From Marivirga sericea (GTDB lineage Bacteria; Bacteroidota; Bacteroidia; Cytophagales; Cyclobacteriaceae): a DNA stretch of 64,000 bases. The translations under genes and the position numbers were made by a program. Of this stretch, positions 9,443 through 16,483 are shown in pieces (position 1 is the first letter of the stretch; each line of letters opens with the position of its first letter). The DNA lies in NCBI RefSeq assembly GCF_900177665.1, contig NZ_FXAW01000002.1, positions 310,001-374,000 on the forward strand. The letters run 5' to 3'. The notes below the pieces were generated by a model. That model did no database searches. It was not told where the DNA came from and was given only the letters and a program-made list of their open reading frames with translations.

Positions 9443-9539
9443 ATTTGAACGGATTTACAAGGCATATTAATCAGGCATATCAATAATGCCTAAGGGCTTA
9501 ACGAACTAAGCCTTGACTGCAATCAAGTGAATGGAATGC

Positions 9540-9959
9540 TTAAATAAGGAACGACTGAACGAGCACAGGTATATCACGTTCAATCAGCGGGGGAGCATAA
9601 TTTGTAAACTCTGCTTTATGCTTCGTAGAAAGAAATGACCTGCCTGTAAAAGTAACGACAAAAGTAGAGATGAATTCTAAGTTCAAAGAACTACCAAATA
9701 CTTGATGCTGAAATTCATCTGCCATCTCAAGAGATTGATACTCATTTTCACAGCAAGGTTTTTTCTTGATTTGCTTTTCTTCGGAAGAACCGTTTTCACA
9801 AATCTTATCCATATCGGACATTCCACAATTTAATTCGGCATGACCGAGAACAAATTGCGATTCCACGGCCGATCCTCCACAATAGTGAGTAGCTACTGCC
9901 AGACCGGAATTACCGATAAGCAAGATAAATAGTAGCGTTATGGAGATTGTTTTTTTCAA
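9540..9959 (-). CDS. HYC_CC_PP family secreted protein
   Basis: A 139-residue protein with a signal peptide (about 1-23) and the three marks that name this family: T-H-Y-C-G-G just after the signal (residue about 25), a central K-K-P-C-C-E-N-E, and a C-terminal Y-A-P-P-L-I-E-R-D-I-P-V-L-V-Q-S-F. It is a small periplasmic or surface protein found in Bacteroidota next to copper/silver Cus-type systems; paired cysteines and histidines make metal binding likely, but no activity is established. It lies 97 bases upstream of cusA on the same strand and may be the first gene of that operon. Confidence 0.85.
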   Translation of the reverse strand: MKKTISITLLFILLIGNSGLAVATHYCGGSAVESQFVLGHAELNCGMSDMDKICENGSSEEKQIKKKPCCENEYQSLEMADEFQHQVFGSSLNLEFISTFVVTFTGRSFLSTKHKAEFTNYAPPLIERDIPVLVQSFLI

Positions 9960-10151
9960 AAAGTTGATTTTCGTCCTGTTAATAGTTTCTGAAACGTAAA
10001 ATTAAGAATAAATGATTCCAGATTCTGTTTAATATCATGTTTTAAATGTATGAAATTTCGCTCCGACATACCTTCCTCTCAAAGGTAATACCGCTATTTA
10101 AGCAATTCATTCAACTGACACTTTTACTATAATTTTTGCAATTAACCACCT

Positions 10152-10340
10152 TTAATCGGTCTTTCCGTTACCTGATGACTTGCGTGAATTATTCTCAAAC
10201 CTTTCATTATACCATTGATCTAGTAGATCGGCTTTCTCATCAGAAAGAGATTTCAAGGCTTTTTCATACTCCTTCGTTAAAAGCGTTTTATCAAAACTCA
10301 CTTTTTTAAGAATATCTTTACAGTATTCAAGCTTGTCCAT
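10152..10340 (-). CDS. Small conserved hypothetical protein, 62 residues
   Basis: Short, charged, predicted all-helical protein beginning M-D-K-L-E-Y-C-K-D-I-L-K-K-V-S-F-D-K. The start matches my memory of a small Bacteroidota family that begins with K-L-E-Y-C and continues into a two-helix hairpin. No signal peptide or membrane segment and one cysteine. It sits alone between a terminator-like hairpin after the porin gene and the HYC_CC_PP gene. Function is unknown. The coherent start codon and composition argue that it is a real gene and not a chance frame. Confidence 0.6.
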   Translation of the reverse strand: MDKLEYCKDILKKVSFDKTLLTKEYEKALKSLSDEKADLLDQWYNERFENNSRKSSGNGKTD

Positions 10341-10363
10341 TTTGTAAATCAGTATTCAGAAAA

Positions 10364-10386
10364 GTGCCGGAAATAGTATCCGGCAC
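10364..10386 (-). terminator. Hairpin terminator after the porin gene
   Basis: Perfect 8-bp inverted repeat GTGCCGGA / TCCGGCAC with a 7-base loop, starting 13 bases past the porin stop and followed on the minus strand by TTTTC. It has the form of a short rho-independent terminator for the porin transcript. Confidence 0.65.
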
Positions 10387-10398
10387 ATCTTCCCCTGT

Positions 10399-11670
10399 TT
10401 AAAAGCTAATTACTGCCTCAATGTTGATACCATCAAATTCGCCCCCATTATATTTGGTGCCTGTCCAGCCTTCACCTTCATACTTTTGATTTACATATTC
10501 CAGTTTGGCCATTACGTTTTTGGTCATATACCAGCCACCTCCTATATTCAGCCGATTTATTTCTTGCGTTAAAGCACTTTCTACCATTTCTCCGGAAACA
10601 GTGTTGTATCGTCCTCCCAGATAAAACTGTTCCGTACTTCCAAAACGATAAAGAAGTTCTCCTGCTAACTGTGTAAAAGCTCCTCCGCCTTGATCGTCAC
10701 TGTTTGAGGCTACCTCGTATATGCCAAAAAATTCCAAACCTTTATATTTGATAAACGGGTTGATCTGAATAGCAGTTAATTCTCTGAATCTTGGGTTAAA
10801 TCGTCCTTCAAAAGGCCCTCCATCACCATCTAAGGTCTCCATTACGTTATAATATCTGCTCCCTGCACGGTCTCCACCATAGATCCAGGTTCCTGTAGTG
10901 GTTCCTTTGTTAATATACCAGGAGCTTGTCAAACGCAATCTGAAATCATCACTCAACTGGTTATCATAACCCAGTTTTCCGAAAAAGGAAGCTTTGTTGT
11001 CAGAGTTGTCATTGACTACTACATTTTGATTCAATTTACCATTTGTTATTCCAATGACTCCCAAAAAACCATTTTTCATAATAGTAAGCTCACCGAAAGC
11101 CTCGGTAGAAAAAGCATCCATGATATAATTGCCTACAAATGGGTTAAAAATGGCCCGTGCATTATCACTTCTTCTGAAGTGGGCATCTCCATAATTGAAC
11201 TCGTCCAAGCCAATGGTTATACGGGCTACATCCATAAAACCTTGTAGAAAACCCGGTTTTATAAAGTCTAATTTGTCAATTTGAAGATAACCTCCTTTTA
11301 CCCATGCCTCCTGGTGATTTTTGGATGATAAATAAGTTCTCAAATGCATTCTCAATCCATCATATAGCTGGACATCAATGTTAAGATTGGCTGTAGGGAG
11401 GTTGAAATTTGTACCCAAATCTACCAGACTATCCAATGAGTTGGTTTGGTTTATACTTTGGAACTGCATGGCAAAATCACCTCCGATTCGTACTCTCACT
11501 CTATCAAACTCCACGGTGTCTTGCTTGGAAGGTTCAAATACATTAAGCCCGGCTTTATTATTAGGCCGGAAATGCTGTAGGGCAGGCTGCTGCGCATATG
11601 CTACACCTGTTGTAAGAAGCACCATTGAAAGTATGGTGGTTCTATACCAATTGTTGCTCGTTTTCATCAT
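10399..11670 (-). CDS. Outer-membrane porin-like beta-barrel protein
   Basis: A 423-residue protein with a signal peptide cut near A-Y-A-Q-Q (residue about 27), then repeating amphipathic beta-strand segments rich in Gly, Asn, Tyr and Phe. It ends in A-V-I-S-F, the C-terminal aromatic signature for outer-membrane barrel insertion. Strand pairs such as G-G-D-F-A-M-Q-F and L-E-F-F-G-I-Y-E-V are characteristic of porins. I cannot tell the substrate. It lies downstream of a broken YceI gene and the mercury-type operon on the same strand; whether it belongs to metal resistance is inference from position only. An alternative start one codon in (MK) is equally possible. Confidence 0.8.
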   Translation of the reverse strand: MMKTSNNWYRTTILSMVLLTTGVAYAQQPALQHFRPNNKAGLNVFEPSKQDTVEFDRVRVRIGGDFAMQFQSINQTNSLDSLVDLGTNFNLPTANLNIDVQLYDGLRMHLRTYLSSKNHQEAWVKGGYLQIDKLDFIKPGFLQGFMDVARITIGLDEFNYGDAHFRRSDNARAIFNPFVGNYIMDAFSTEAFGELTIMKNGFLGVIGITNGKLNQNVVVNDNSDNKASFFGKLGYDNQLSDDFRLRLTSSWYINKGTTTGTWIYGGDRAGSRYYNVMETLDGDGGPFEGRFNPRFRELTAIQINPFIKYKGLEFFGIYEVASNSDDQGGGAFTQLAGELLYRFGSTEQFYLGGRYNTVSGEMVESALTQEINRLNIGGGWYMTKNVMAKLEYVNQKYEGEGWTGTKYNGGEFDGINIEAVISF

Positions 11671-11680
11671 TATCTGAATT

Positions 11681-12009
11681 TTAATTTATTAACTTAAATG
11701 TTATTTTAAAGGAAATTTCTAGTTCATCATCGGCTTTGATTGTTCCAAATACAGCTTTTGGAGAATCAATTTTATATTGCGTGAAAGTAATGGGAAATCC
11801 CTTGTTAACGGAATCGCCCATTCCGAAACCTTGTACTTAATTTGAAGTGGTATCATGCAGGTGCTGGTTACTGCAAGAGTGATTTCACCTTCTCTCTTAA
11901 ATCCCTGATTTGGGGCAAGTACAAGGGTTTGTTGTGCTATTGACTGCCTGCCCGACATCAACCAAACAACCAGCACAAGAATCCAAATGTATTTTCTAGT
12001 GCGTCTCAT
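11681..12009 (-). pseudogene. YceI-family periplasmic protein, frameshifted and shortened
   Basis: An ATG at 12007-12009 starts a signal peptide (about residues 1-26, ending S-I-A-Q) and a short stretch ending near M-I-P-L-Q-I-K-Y-K. A second frame then takes over around 11831-11843 and reads G-F-G-M-G-D-S-V-N-K-G-F-P-I-T-F-T-Q-Y-K, then a P-K-A-V-F-G-T-I-K segment and a strand ending S-F-K-I-T-F-K, stopping with TAA at 11681-11683. That second piece is the typical C-terminus of YceI lipocalin-like proteins. The undisturbed first frame would give an unrelated 96-residue tail. Total length (about 109 codons) is well below the usual 180-200, so a middle part also looks lost. Confidence 0.72.
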
Positions 12010-12384
12010 TAGTTATTTTAGTTTCGTAATCATATCCTATAGGTATATATGAGAAAAAATGCATGATTATTATCTTTTTAGAAATCCCCTTCAAATGTAT
12101 TTAGATATGCTTGAGTAAGCTGTATAGTATTGTGTCTATTATGTATGAATTCTTGTTTTGACAGGGCTGAATGAAAAATATTGATTTGCCCTGCCTGCTA
12201 AGGTGACTCCGGACGAATGCCAATATCAGGAATGGAAGGTGTGAAAGAAGAAGGGCAGGTACAATGGTATAAATTGTATTTGCGGAATTACTGATTAGTA
12301 TTTAATCTCAGAAGCTAAAAAGGAAATTGCAATTAAGAACATATAGTTGATTTCAGATTTTACGTTTTGATTTCAACACCTTTT
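12010..12384. other. Intergenic region without a recognised gene
   Basis: About 375 bases between the flavoprotein gene and the YceI remnant. I see no convincing ORF, RNA gene or strong hairpin. The part at 12180-12260 is richer in G and C than its surroundings and could be decayed sequence, but I could not match it to anything. Confidence 0.5.
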
Positions 12385-13728
12385 TTAAACCATAGATCCG
12401 ATATCAGATGCCATAGACGGATAGGAATAGACCATGTCCCTGATGTCCGAGACCTTAAGCTTTGCCTTAATTGTCATAGCAAAAAGGTTGATCATTTCTT
12501 CAGCATGAGGGCCAATGATGTGGGCTCCTAAAATGTACCCTTCTTTATCGGAAATGATTTTATAAGCATAAGTTGATTCATTGATCCGTTTGGCATTGTA
12601 CCAACTTGATGCTGAGCTGGCTTTTACCTGATATTCTAAACCTGCCTTCTTTGCCTGTGCTTCCGTCATGCCAACCGCGGCAAGTGTGGGCAAGGTAAAG
12701 ACTGAACTGGGCATTTCCGTGTAGTCAGGCTTTTTGGAGTTACCCCGTATAATATTGGTTGCCACTGCATGGCCTTCCATAACTGCAACAGGTGTGAGAT
12801 TGAGACCTTTGCTATCAGCCGCATCACCTGCTGCATATACCCGTTCATTGGTTAAACTTTGTAGGTATTCATTTACGTCAATCCCTTTCTTGCCGTAGGA
12901 AATGTTTGCCTTTTCCAGGTTCATGCCATCCAACTCCGGTACTCTACCTGCTGCATTCACCACCAAATTCGTTTGAATAGTTTTTTCACCCCCTTTTGAT
13001 TCTGCCTTTACGGTATAGCCACTATCCTTTTTTTCAACTGCAACCACATCCCACTCAAGGTGAAGTTCAATCCCCAATTCCTCAGTAGCTTTGACCAAGT
13101 GCTTCACGATATCAGACTCAAAGCTTTCTAAAGGCATTTTGCCTCGGTGGAATATGGTCACTTTACTTCCGGCCCTGACAGCCAGGTGGGCAAACTCCAT
13201 CGCTATATATCCGCCTCCAATAAAGGTGATGTGCTCAGGGAGTTTTCCCAGATTTAGAAAATCTGTGCTGTCAATTGGTAAATTACCCCCTGGAATATCA
13301 AGAACAACAGGTCGGACACCTGTAGCTATCACTATTTTATCAGCTTCCAGTAGGTCGTCTCCGATGCGCACCGTGTTTTCAGATTCAAAGCTGGCTGTTC
13401 CATGATACATTTCTACACCTGACTTTTCATAGCCTTTCTCCACATTTTTAGGCATTTTGGAAACTAACTCATTTTTGTAAGCCATCAAATCCTGCCAATT
13501 GATGGAGATATGTCCTTGAATACCGATTCCCTTCATTTTATTGGCCCGGTCTATAATTTCAGCAGCTCCGACTAATATTTTCTTAGGATCACAACCGCGT
13601 AGTGCGCACGTTCCACCATACGGTCTGGAATCTGTAACGGCAGTCTTTAGTCCTTTTTTAGCACATTTATTGGCAATGGTCATTCCTCCCATGCCTGATC
13701 CGATTACAATTACATCGTATTTTTTCAT
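12385..13728 (-). CDS. FAD/NAD(P)-dependent disulfide oxidoreductase, MerA-like position
   Basis: About 447 residues in the dihydrolipoamide dehydrogenase/glutathione reductase fold. It has an N-terminal FAD site G-S-G-M-G-G-M, a redox pair in G-G-T-C-A-L-R-G-C-D-P-K-K (Cys about 41 and 46), an NAD(P) site G-G-G-Y-I-A-M-E-F and the second FAD motif V-Y-A-A-G-D-A-A-D. It occupies the mercuric reductase position, but lacks the MerA N-terminal HMA domain and the C-terminal vicinal Cys pair. Its disulfide motif differs from the usual G-T-C-V-N-V-G-C-V-P-S-K, and the C-terminal His-Pro of classical members is Y-P-S. The start is taken at the ATG that overlaps the upstream TGA by one base; three TTG/CTG codons upstream are less likely. 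Confidence 0.88.
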   Translation of the reverse strand: MKKYDVIVIGSGMGGMTIANKCAKKGLKTAVTDSRPYGGTCALRGCDPKKILVGAAEIIDRANKMKGIGIQGHISINWQDLMAYKNELVSKMPKNVEKGYEKSGVEMYHGTASFESENTVRIGDDLLEADKIVIATGVRPVVLDIPGGNLPIDSTDFLNLGKLPEHITFIGGGYIAMEFAHLAVRAGSKVTIFHRGKMPLESFESDIVKHLVKATEELGIELHLEWDVVAVEKKDSGYTVKAESKGGEKTIQTNLVVNAAGRVPELDGMNLEKANISYGKKGIDVNEYLQSLTNERVYAAGDAADSKGLNLTPVAVMEGHAVATNIIRGNSKKPDYTEMPSSVFTLPTLAAVGMTEAQAKKAGLEYQVKASSASSWYNAKRINESTYAYKIISDKEGYILGAHIIGPHAEEMINLFAMTIKAKLKVSDIRDMVYSYPSMASDIGSMV

Positions 13729-13946
13729 CAGCAGCAATTGTTTTTACCACCTTCCTGAATGGGAGGACAGGCATTTGTTCCATAGCTGCAATACACGCAG
13801 CAATCACCTTGTTTTGGCTTTAATACTTCTTGGCAGTTTTCACATTCGTAAAAGTATTGGCATGCATCCGTAGGCATGATTTCTTCTTTTTGATGTCCAC
13901 AGTTTGGACAGGTAATGGTGGATTGTAATACGATCTCTTTTTCCAT
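13728..13946 (-). CDS. GDCCVxC-domain small metal/thiol protein
   Basis: A 72-residue cytosolic protein with two zinc-ribbon-like pairs, C-P-N-C-G-H (about 14-17) and C-E-N-C-Q (about 35-38), and the family signature G-D-C-C-V-Y-C-S-Y-G-T (about 47-57), ending N-N-C-C. Ten or more cysteines make it a thiol or metal carrier. Homologues in other bacteria include selenoproteins with Sec in the G-D-C-C-V-x-C motif; here all positions are Cys. It lies between the HMA protein and the flavoprotein in a tightly packed operon, so a role in passing a soft metal or reduced thiol to the reductase is plausible (inference). Confidence 0.85.
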   Translation of the reverse strand: MEKEIVLQSTITCPNCGHQKEEIMPTDACQYFYECENCQEVLKPKQGDCCVYCSYGTNACPPIQEGGKNNCC

Positions 13947-13948
13947 TA

Positions 13949-14281
13949 TTAATCGATTTTAGGTTTTAGTACTTCTGCTTTATAGGTTGTTTTTTCTTCA
14001 ATTGCTGCAATAAGCTGTTCAGGTTGGGTTTGTTTGGGGTCATAATCCACTACAGCTATATCTCCGGGATATTGCACTGAGTTGTCAATCACCCCTTTTG
14101 TTTCTTTCAAAACCTTGTAGAGATGACTGGCACAACCGGCACAGGTGAGCCCGGTGACTTTGAGCTTAACTGTCTCACTTTTCTGAATAGTTTTGACTGT
14201 TTTTTGAGGATCAGCAGATTGTGCCATTCCATGTCCTGCAAGCAAGAAGATGAATGCTAGGCTGAAAATTATGGGTTTCAT
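13949..14281 (-). CDS. Secreted HMA-domain metal-binding protein (MerP-like)
   Basis: A 110-residue protein with a signal peptide (about 1-20, ending G-M-A-Q) and one heavy-metal-associated domain with G-L-T-C-A-G-C-A-S-H (about residues 45-54), the MerP/CopZ-type two-Cys site. It probably binds a soft metal ion in the periplasm and delivers it to the MerTP protein encoded seven bases upstream. It is longer than classical MerP (about 91 residues) because of a Lys/Thr-rich linker after the signal. Metal identity (Hg, Cu or other) cannot be read from the motif alone. Confidence 0.87.
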   Translation of the reverse strand: MKPIIFSLAFIFLLAGHGMAQSADPQKTVKTIQKSETVKLKVTGLTCAGCASHLYKVLKETKGVIDNSVQYPGDIAVVDYDPKQTQPEQLIAAIEEKTTYKAEVLKPKID

Positions 14282-14288
14282 TTTTCTA

Positions 14289-14939
14289 TTAATTTAAGGT
14301 TTCTTCTTTTATAATTTTCTTGCCAGTGACTTTATAGCCAGTGGCTTCCTCCACCGCAGTTGCCAATTGCTCAACAGATACTTTTGATTGATCAAACTTT
14401 ACCAATGCAATACCGTTTTCGTAGGAAGAAGAAGCTTCGAGAACGCCTTCGCTATTATTAAGTGCTGCATTCACGCTATGCTCACAACCGGTGCAGGTCA
14501 TGCCTTTGATACTAAGCTCAGCATTCAGAATATCATTTTCACTTACCACGATAACATTGGATGTATTGCTATTGTCAGAGAAAAAGATGCCGGAATAAGT
14601 CGGAAAAGCAAGCATCAATACAGCAAAGACGGTAACGATTCCAAGAAACTTCTTAGACTGCCAAAAAGTGGGCTGTTCATCGTCCTCGCAAGCGCATTCA
14701 ATTTCTTCCTGTGTCCTTGGCTTTAATTTCTGGTACCAGGCAAACCCTAACACCAAAACTGTAAGACCTATTAAATAAGGCCTGAATGGCTCCATCCATG
14801 AAAAGGACGATGCAATGCCTCCTATGCCTGCGAGTGTCGCAAAAACAGGGGTGACACAGCATAGTGAAGAAGTGAATGCCACTAACAATCCGGCTCCAAT
14901 GTTTTTTGATGAGGTATTTGATTGGTTTGAACTACTCAT
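14289..14939 (-). CDS. merTP: MerTP-type metal transporter (MerT helices plus HMA domain)
   Basis: A 216-residue inner-membrane protein. The first helix (about 15-42) carries S-S-L-C-C-V-T-P, the vicinal Cys pair that receives metal in MerT. A second helix lies near 52-68, then a cytosolic loop E-I-E-C-A-C-E-D-D (about 77-85), a third helix near 95-115, and a C-terminal HMA domain with G-M-T-C-T-G-C-E-H (about 143-152). This matches the fused MerTP architecture known from Bacteroidota mercury operons: uptake of Hg(II) toward the cytosolic reductase. The start overlaps the ArsR-type regulator stop by four bases. Confidence 0.88.
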   Translation of the reverse strand: MSSSNQSNTSSKNIGAGLLVAFTSSLCCVTPVFATLAGIGGIASSFSWMEPFRPYLIGLTVLVLGFAWYQKLKPRTQEEIECACEDDEQPTFWQSKKFLGIVTVFAVLMLAFPTYSGIFFSDNSNTSNVIVVSENDILNAELSIKGMTCTGCEHSVNAALNNSEGVLEASSSYENGIALVKFDQSKVSVEQLATAVEEATGYKVTGKKIIKEETLN

Positions 14940-15310
14940 GATATTGGTTCTTTCTTATTGTCAATAAACAAGCTCTCTAATACATGTCTTATGATCTGGA
15001 TACTACCTTCTACCAAAAAGTAGAACACGGTTTGCCCCACCTTCTCACTTGTTACAAGCCCACCTTCTCTCAATTTCTTCAAATGTTGGGAAATGGCAGG
15101 TACGGTCATTTCCAAAATGTCGCTCAGGTCACAGGGACAAAGTCTGGTTTCTTTGTTAAGCAGGTACAGAATTTTTAATCGGACTTCATTGCCCGACAGT
15201 CTCAATGCCTTAGCTGCCGTAGTTATTGATGGTGCGACTCTGTTAATTTCTTCTTTGCCCTGTTTGATCTGTTCAACATCTGCAAAAACTCTGATACACG
15301 ATTTACTCAT
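14936..15310 (-). CDS. ArsR/SmtB-family metal-responsive repressor
   Basis: A 124-residue winged-helix regulator with the ArsR core at about 35-100 (recognition helix region V-P-A-I-S-Q-H-L-K-K-L-R). The sensing-helix motif R-L-C-P-C-D-L has two Cys one residue apart, close to the E-L-C-V-C-D-L of ArsR, plus an extra Cys near the N-terminus (M-S-K-S-C). It should bind the two palindromes directly upstream and release them when a thiophilic metal binds. It is the first gene of the mercury-type operon and replaces the MerR regulator of classical mer operons. Identity of the inducer is inference. Confidence 0.9.
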   Translation of the reverse strand: MSKSCIRVFADVEQIKQGKEEINRVAPSITTAAKALRLSGNEVRLKILYLLNKETRLCPCDLSDILEMTVPAISQHLKKLREGGLVTSEKVGQTVFYFLVEGSIQIIRHVLESLFIDNKKEPIS

Positions 15311-15320
15311 ACTTCTAGTT

Positions 15321-15340
15321 ATTTAAGCAACTACTTAAAT
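15321..15340. promoter_or_regulatory. Operator palindrome 1, ArsR-type
   Basis: ATTTAAG-CAACTA-CTTAAAT, two perfect 7-bp arms with a 6-base centre, 10 bases upstream of the repressor start and covering the expected transcription start. Confidence 0.75.
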
Positions 15341-15342
15341 AA

Positions 15343-15372
15343 CGAAGATAAGAAAATAAAGGTTTAAGCAAA
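15343..15372 (-). promoter_or_regulatory. Promoter of the mercury-type operon
   Basis: On the minus strand TTTG (15369-15372), an 18-base spacer and TATCTTCG (15343-15350) match the Bacteroidota -33 TTTG / -7 TAnnTTTG promoter with one mismatch. The -33 box lies inside operator 2 and operator 1 follows the -7 box, the arrangement expected for repression by blocking polymerase. Confidence 0.6.
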
Positions 15373-15380
15373 TGCTTAAA
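15363..15380. promoter_or_regulatory. Operator palindrome 2, ArsR-type
   Basis: TTTAAGC-AAAT-GCTTAAA, two perfect 7-bp arms with a 4-base centre. It shares the TTTAAG/CTTAAA half-site with palindrome 1, whose first base is 42 bases to the left, about four helical turns. Confidence 0.75.
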
Positions 15381-15406
15381 TAAAGTGAATTTCAAAAAAA
15401 ATAACT

Positions 15407-15643
15407 TTAATGCAACTTCGTATGCCAGTTCAATGCCTTTTGAGAGTGTAAGCCTCTGCCACATTGCAAACATTTGAAATGTCTATCTTGCCCGTTTACA
15501 GTGTGGCTTTTAGGTTTGTAAACGGGTTTTCTTCTAGCTGATAGCAGATTTTCTGCCACTTTTCCAACAAATAGCTCGGCATAGTTATAGCAGGTCACCG
15601 CCAGTACTCCGGATAAAAATACTTTGGTGAAAGCAGTGATTAA
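15407..15643 (-). pseudogene. ORF fragment ending in a classical C2H2 zinc finger
   Basis: A frame open from 15643 (directly after a TAA at 15644-15646) to a TAA at 15407-15409, 78 residues, with no ATG; a GTG at 15596-15598 is the only conventional start. The C-terminus reads F-K-C-L-Q-C-G-R-G-L then H-S-Q-K-A-L-N-W-H-T-K-L-H, which is the C-x2-C-x12-H-x3-H eukaryote-like finger spacing with the usual leading Phe and central Leu. The upstream part is basic (A-R-R-K-P-V-Y-K-P-K). I take it as the tail of a gene whose beginning is lost, or a small protein with a non-ATG start. Family not identified. Confidence 0.35.
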
Positions 15644-15773
15644 TTATGGTTCGAGGAATGAAAAAGGATTGTTGTAGGAGCAGCTGATTACGGATTCCTA
15701 TTTTGAGCGTTACCTGCTTCATTTACTACTGCCGGATTTTTTTGAAACCATTGCGATCATTGATGGGATGAAA

Positions 15774-16115
15774 CTAGGGGTGGGGTTTGGGTATCCGGTG
15801 ATAGGGGCTTCTCGTCAGCCAACGAGCCACTGTGTTGATTCTGCTAAATGCTGTTCCTTGGTAATTGAGCCACTCTTTTTCTGTGCCATTCCTTTGAATC
15901 CTGCCGTAAGTCTTCTCCCAGACCAGTTTGAGGATTTATCGTTCTTCCGGCTCTGAAAACACTAAATCTAGATAAAGCACTTTTCGGGCATACTCCCAGA
16001 ACTGCAGGATGAGTGAAAGTAAGAAAATACGCCCCGCCTCTAGCTTTTGTTTCTGTTTTTCGGCATTATAATGTCTAACTTGCCTTTTTAAGGTAGCTTT
16101 AGCATTTCTTAGAAT
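15774..16115 (-). pseudogene. Decayed ORF with one internal stop
   Basis: One minus-strand frame is open for 59 codons (16115-15939), meets a TAA at 15936-15938, then stays open another 53 codons to a TAG at 15774-15776. The first part is protein-like, with K-R-Q-V-R-H-Y-N-A-E-K-Q-K-Q-K-L-E-A-G and a W-E-Y-A-R-K-V-L-Y-L-D-L segment; the second holds W-L-N-Y-Q-G-T-A-F-S-R-I-N-T-V-A-R-W-L. No start codon lies ahead of it. I could not assign a family. A gene remnant, possibly of a mobile element, is the simplest reading, and the overlapping plus-strand frame at 15768-15956 is the less likely alternative. Confidence 0.3.
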
Positions 16116-16310
16116 TTAATGCTTCAAAAGCACCTCAAAAAAATTGGGTTTAAATAGTAATTGGAAAGGATTTTAAATCGTGATTTTATTTAGGGATAAA
16201 TATTTCGCAAGTATTTATTAGCTTTGAAATGTTAATGTTTGAAAAAATCTTATTATAAGTCTAAATTAGTAACTAATACCTTTGATTCATTTCCTATAGT
16301 TAAGATTTTT
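16116..16310. other. AT-rich spacer, no gene seen
   Basis: AT-rich sequence between the gene remnants and the repeat boxes. No ORF, RNA gene or hairpin that I can support. Confidence 0.4.
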
Positions 16311-16380
16311 TGTTCAAACTTTTTTAAACAAAGTCTAAAAATTATGTTCAAACCTTTTTAAACAAGTGTTCAAACTTTAT
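16311..16380. repeat. Three TGTTCAAAC direct-repeat boxes
   Basis: TGTTCAAAC occurs at 16311, 16345 and 16367. The first two continue as (C/T)TTTTTAAACAA, so each full unit is a quasi-palindrome TGTTcaaa...tttAAACA of about 20 bases. Regular boxes of this sort can be operators for a regulator, but the gene they would serve is not evident. Confidence 0.55.
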
Positions 16381-16393
16381 TGTTGAGCCCTAT

Positions 16394-16418
16394 AGGGCTT
16401 TGAAGCCCTATTTTTTTT
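16394..16418 (+). terminator. Hairpin with T8 tract, plus-strand orientation
   Basis: AGGGCT-TTGA-AGCCCT hairpin (a further TA/AT extension possible) followed by ATTTTTTTT on the plus strand. It has rho-independent form for plus-strand transcription, though no intact plus-strand gene precedes it. It may shield the polysaccharide locus from antisense transcription. Confidence 0.55.
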
Positions 16419-16483
16419 GATGAATTTTTATATAAAGCTATTGCTGTCAAAAAAAATAGTAATTAGAAACTATAAGAAAGAAC

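Noticed and set aside
9443-9539. Hairpin AAGGGCTTA/TAAGCCTT upstream of cusA as a riboswitch or attenuator
   Set aside because: Short, with a bulge and no T tract or conserved core; not enough to support a regulatory RNA.
11719-12009. Intact 96-residue novel protein
   Set aside because: Its C-terminal third is out-of-frame reading of a YceI C-terminus, so it is a frameshifted pseudogene and not a new protein.
15768-15956. Plus-strand 62-residue frame in the scar region
   Set aside because: Overlaps the minus-strand remnant that has more protein-like composition; Cys/Pro-rich content looks like a shadow. Not fully excluded.
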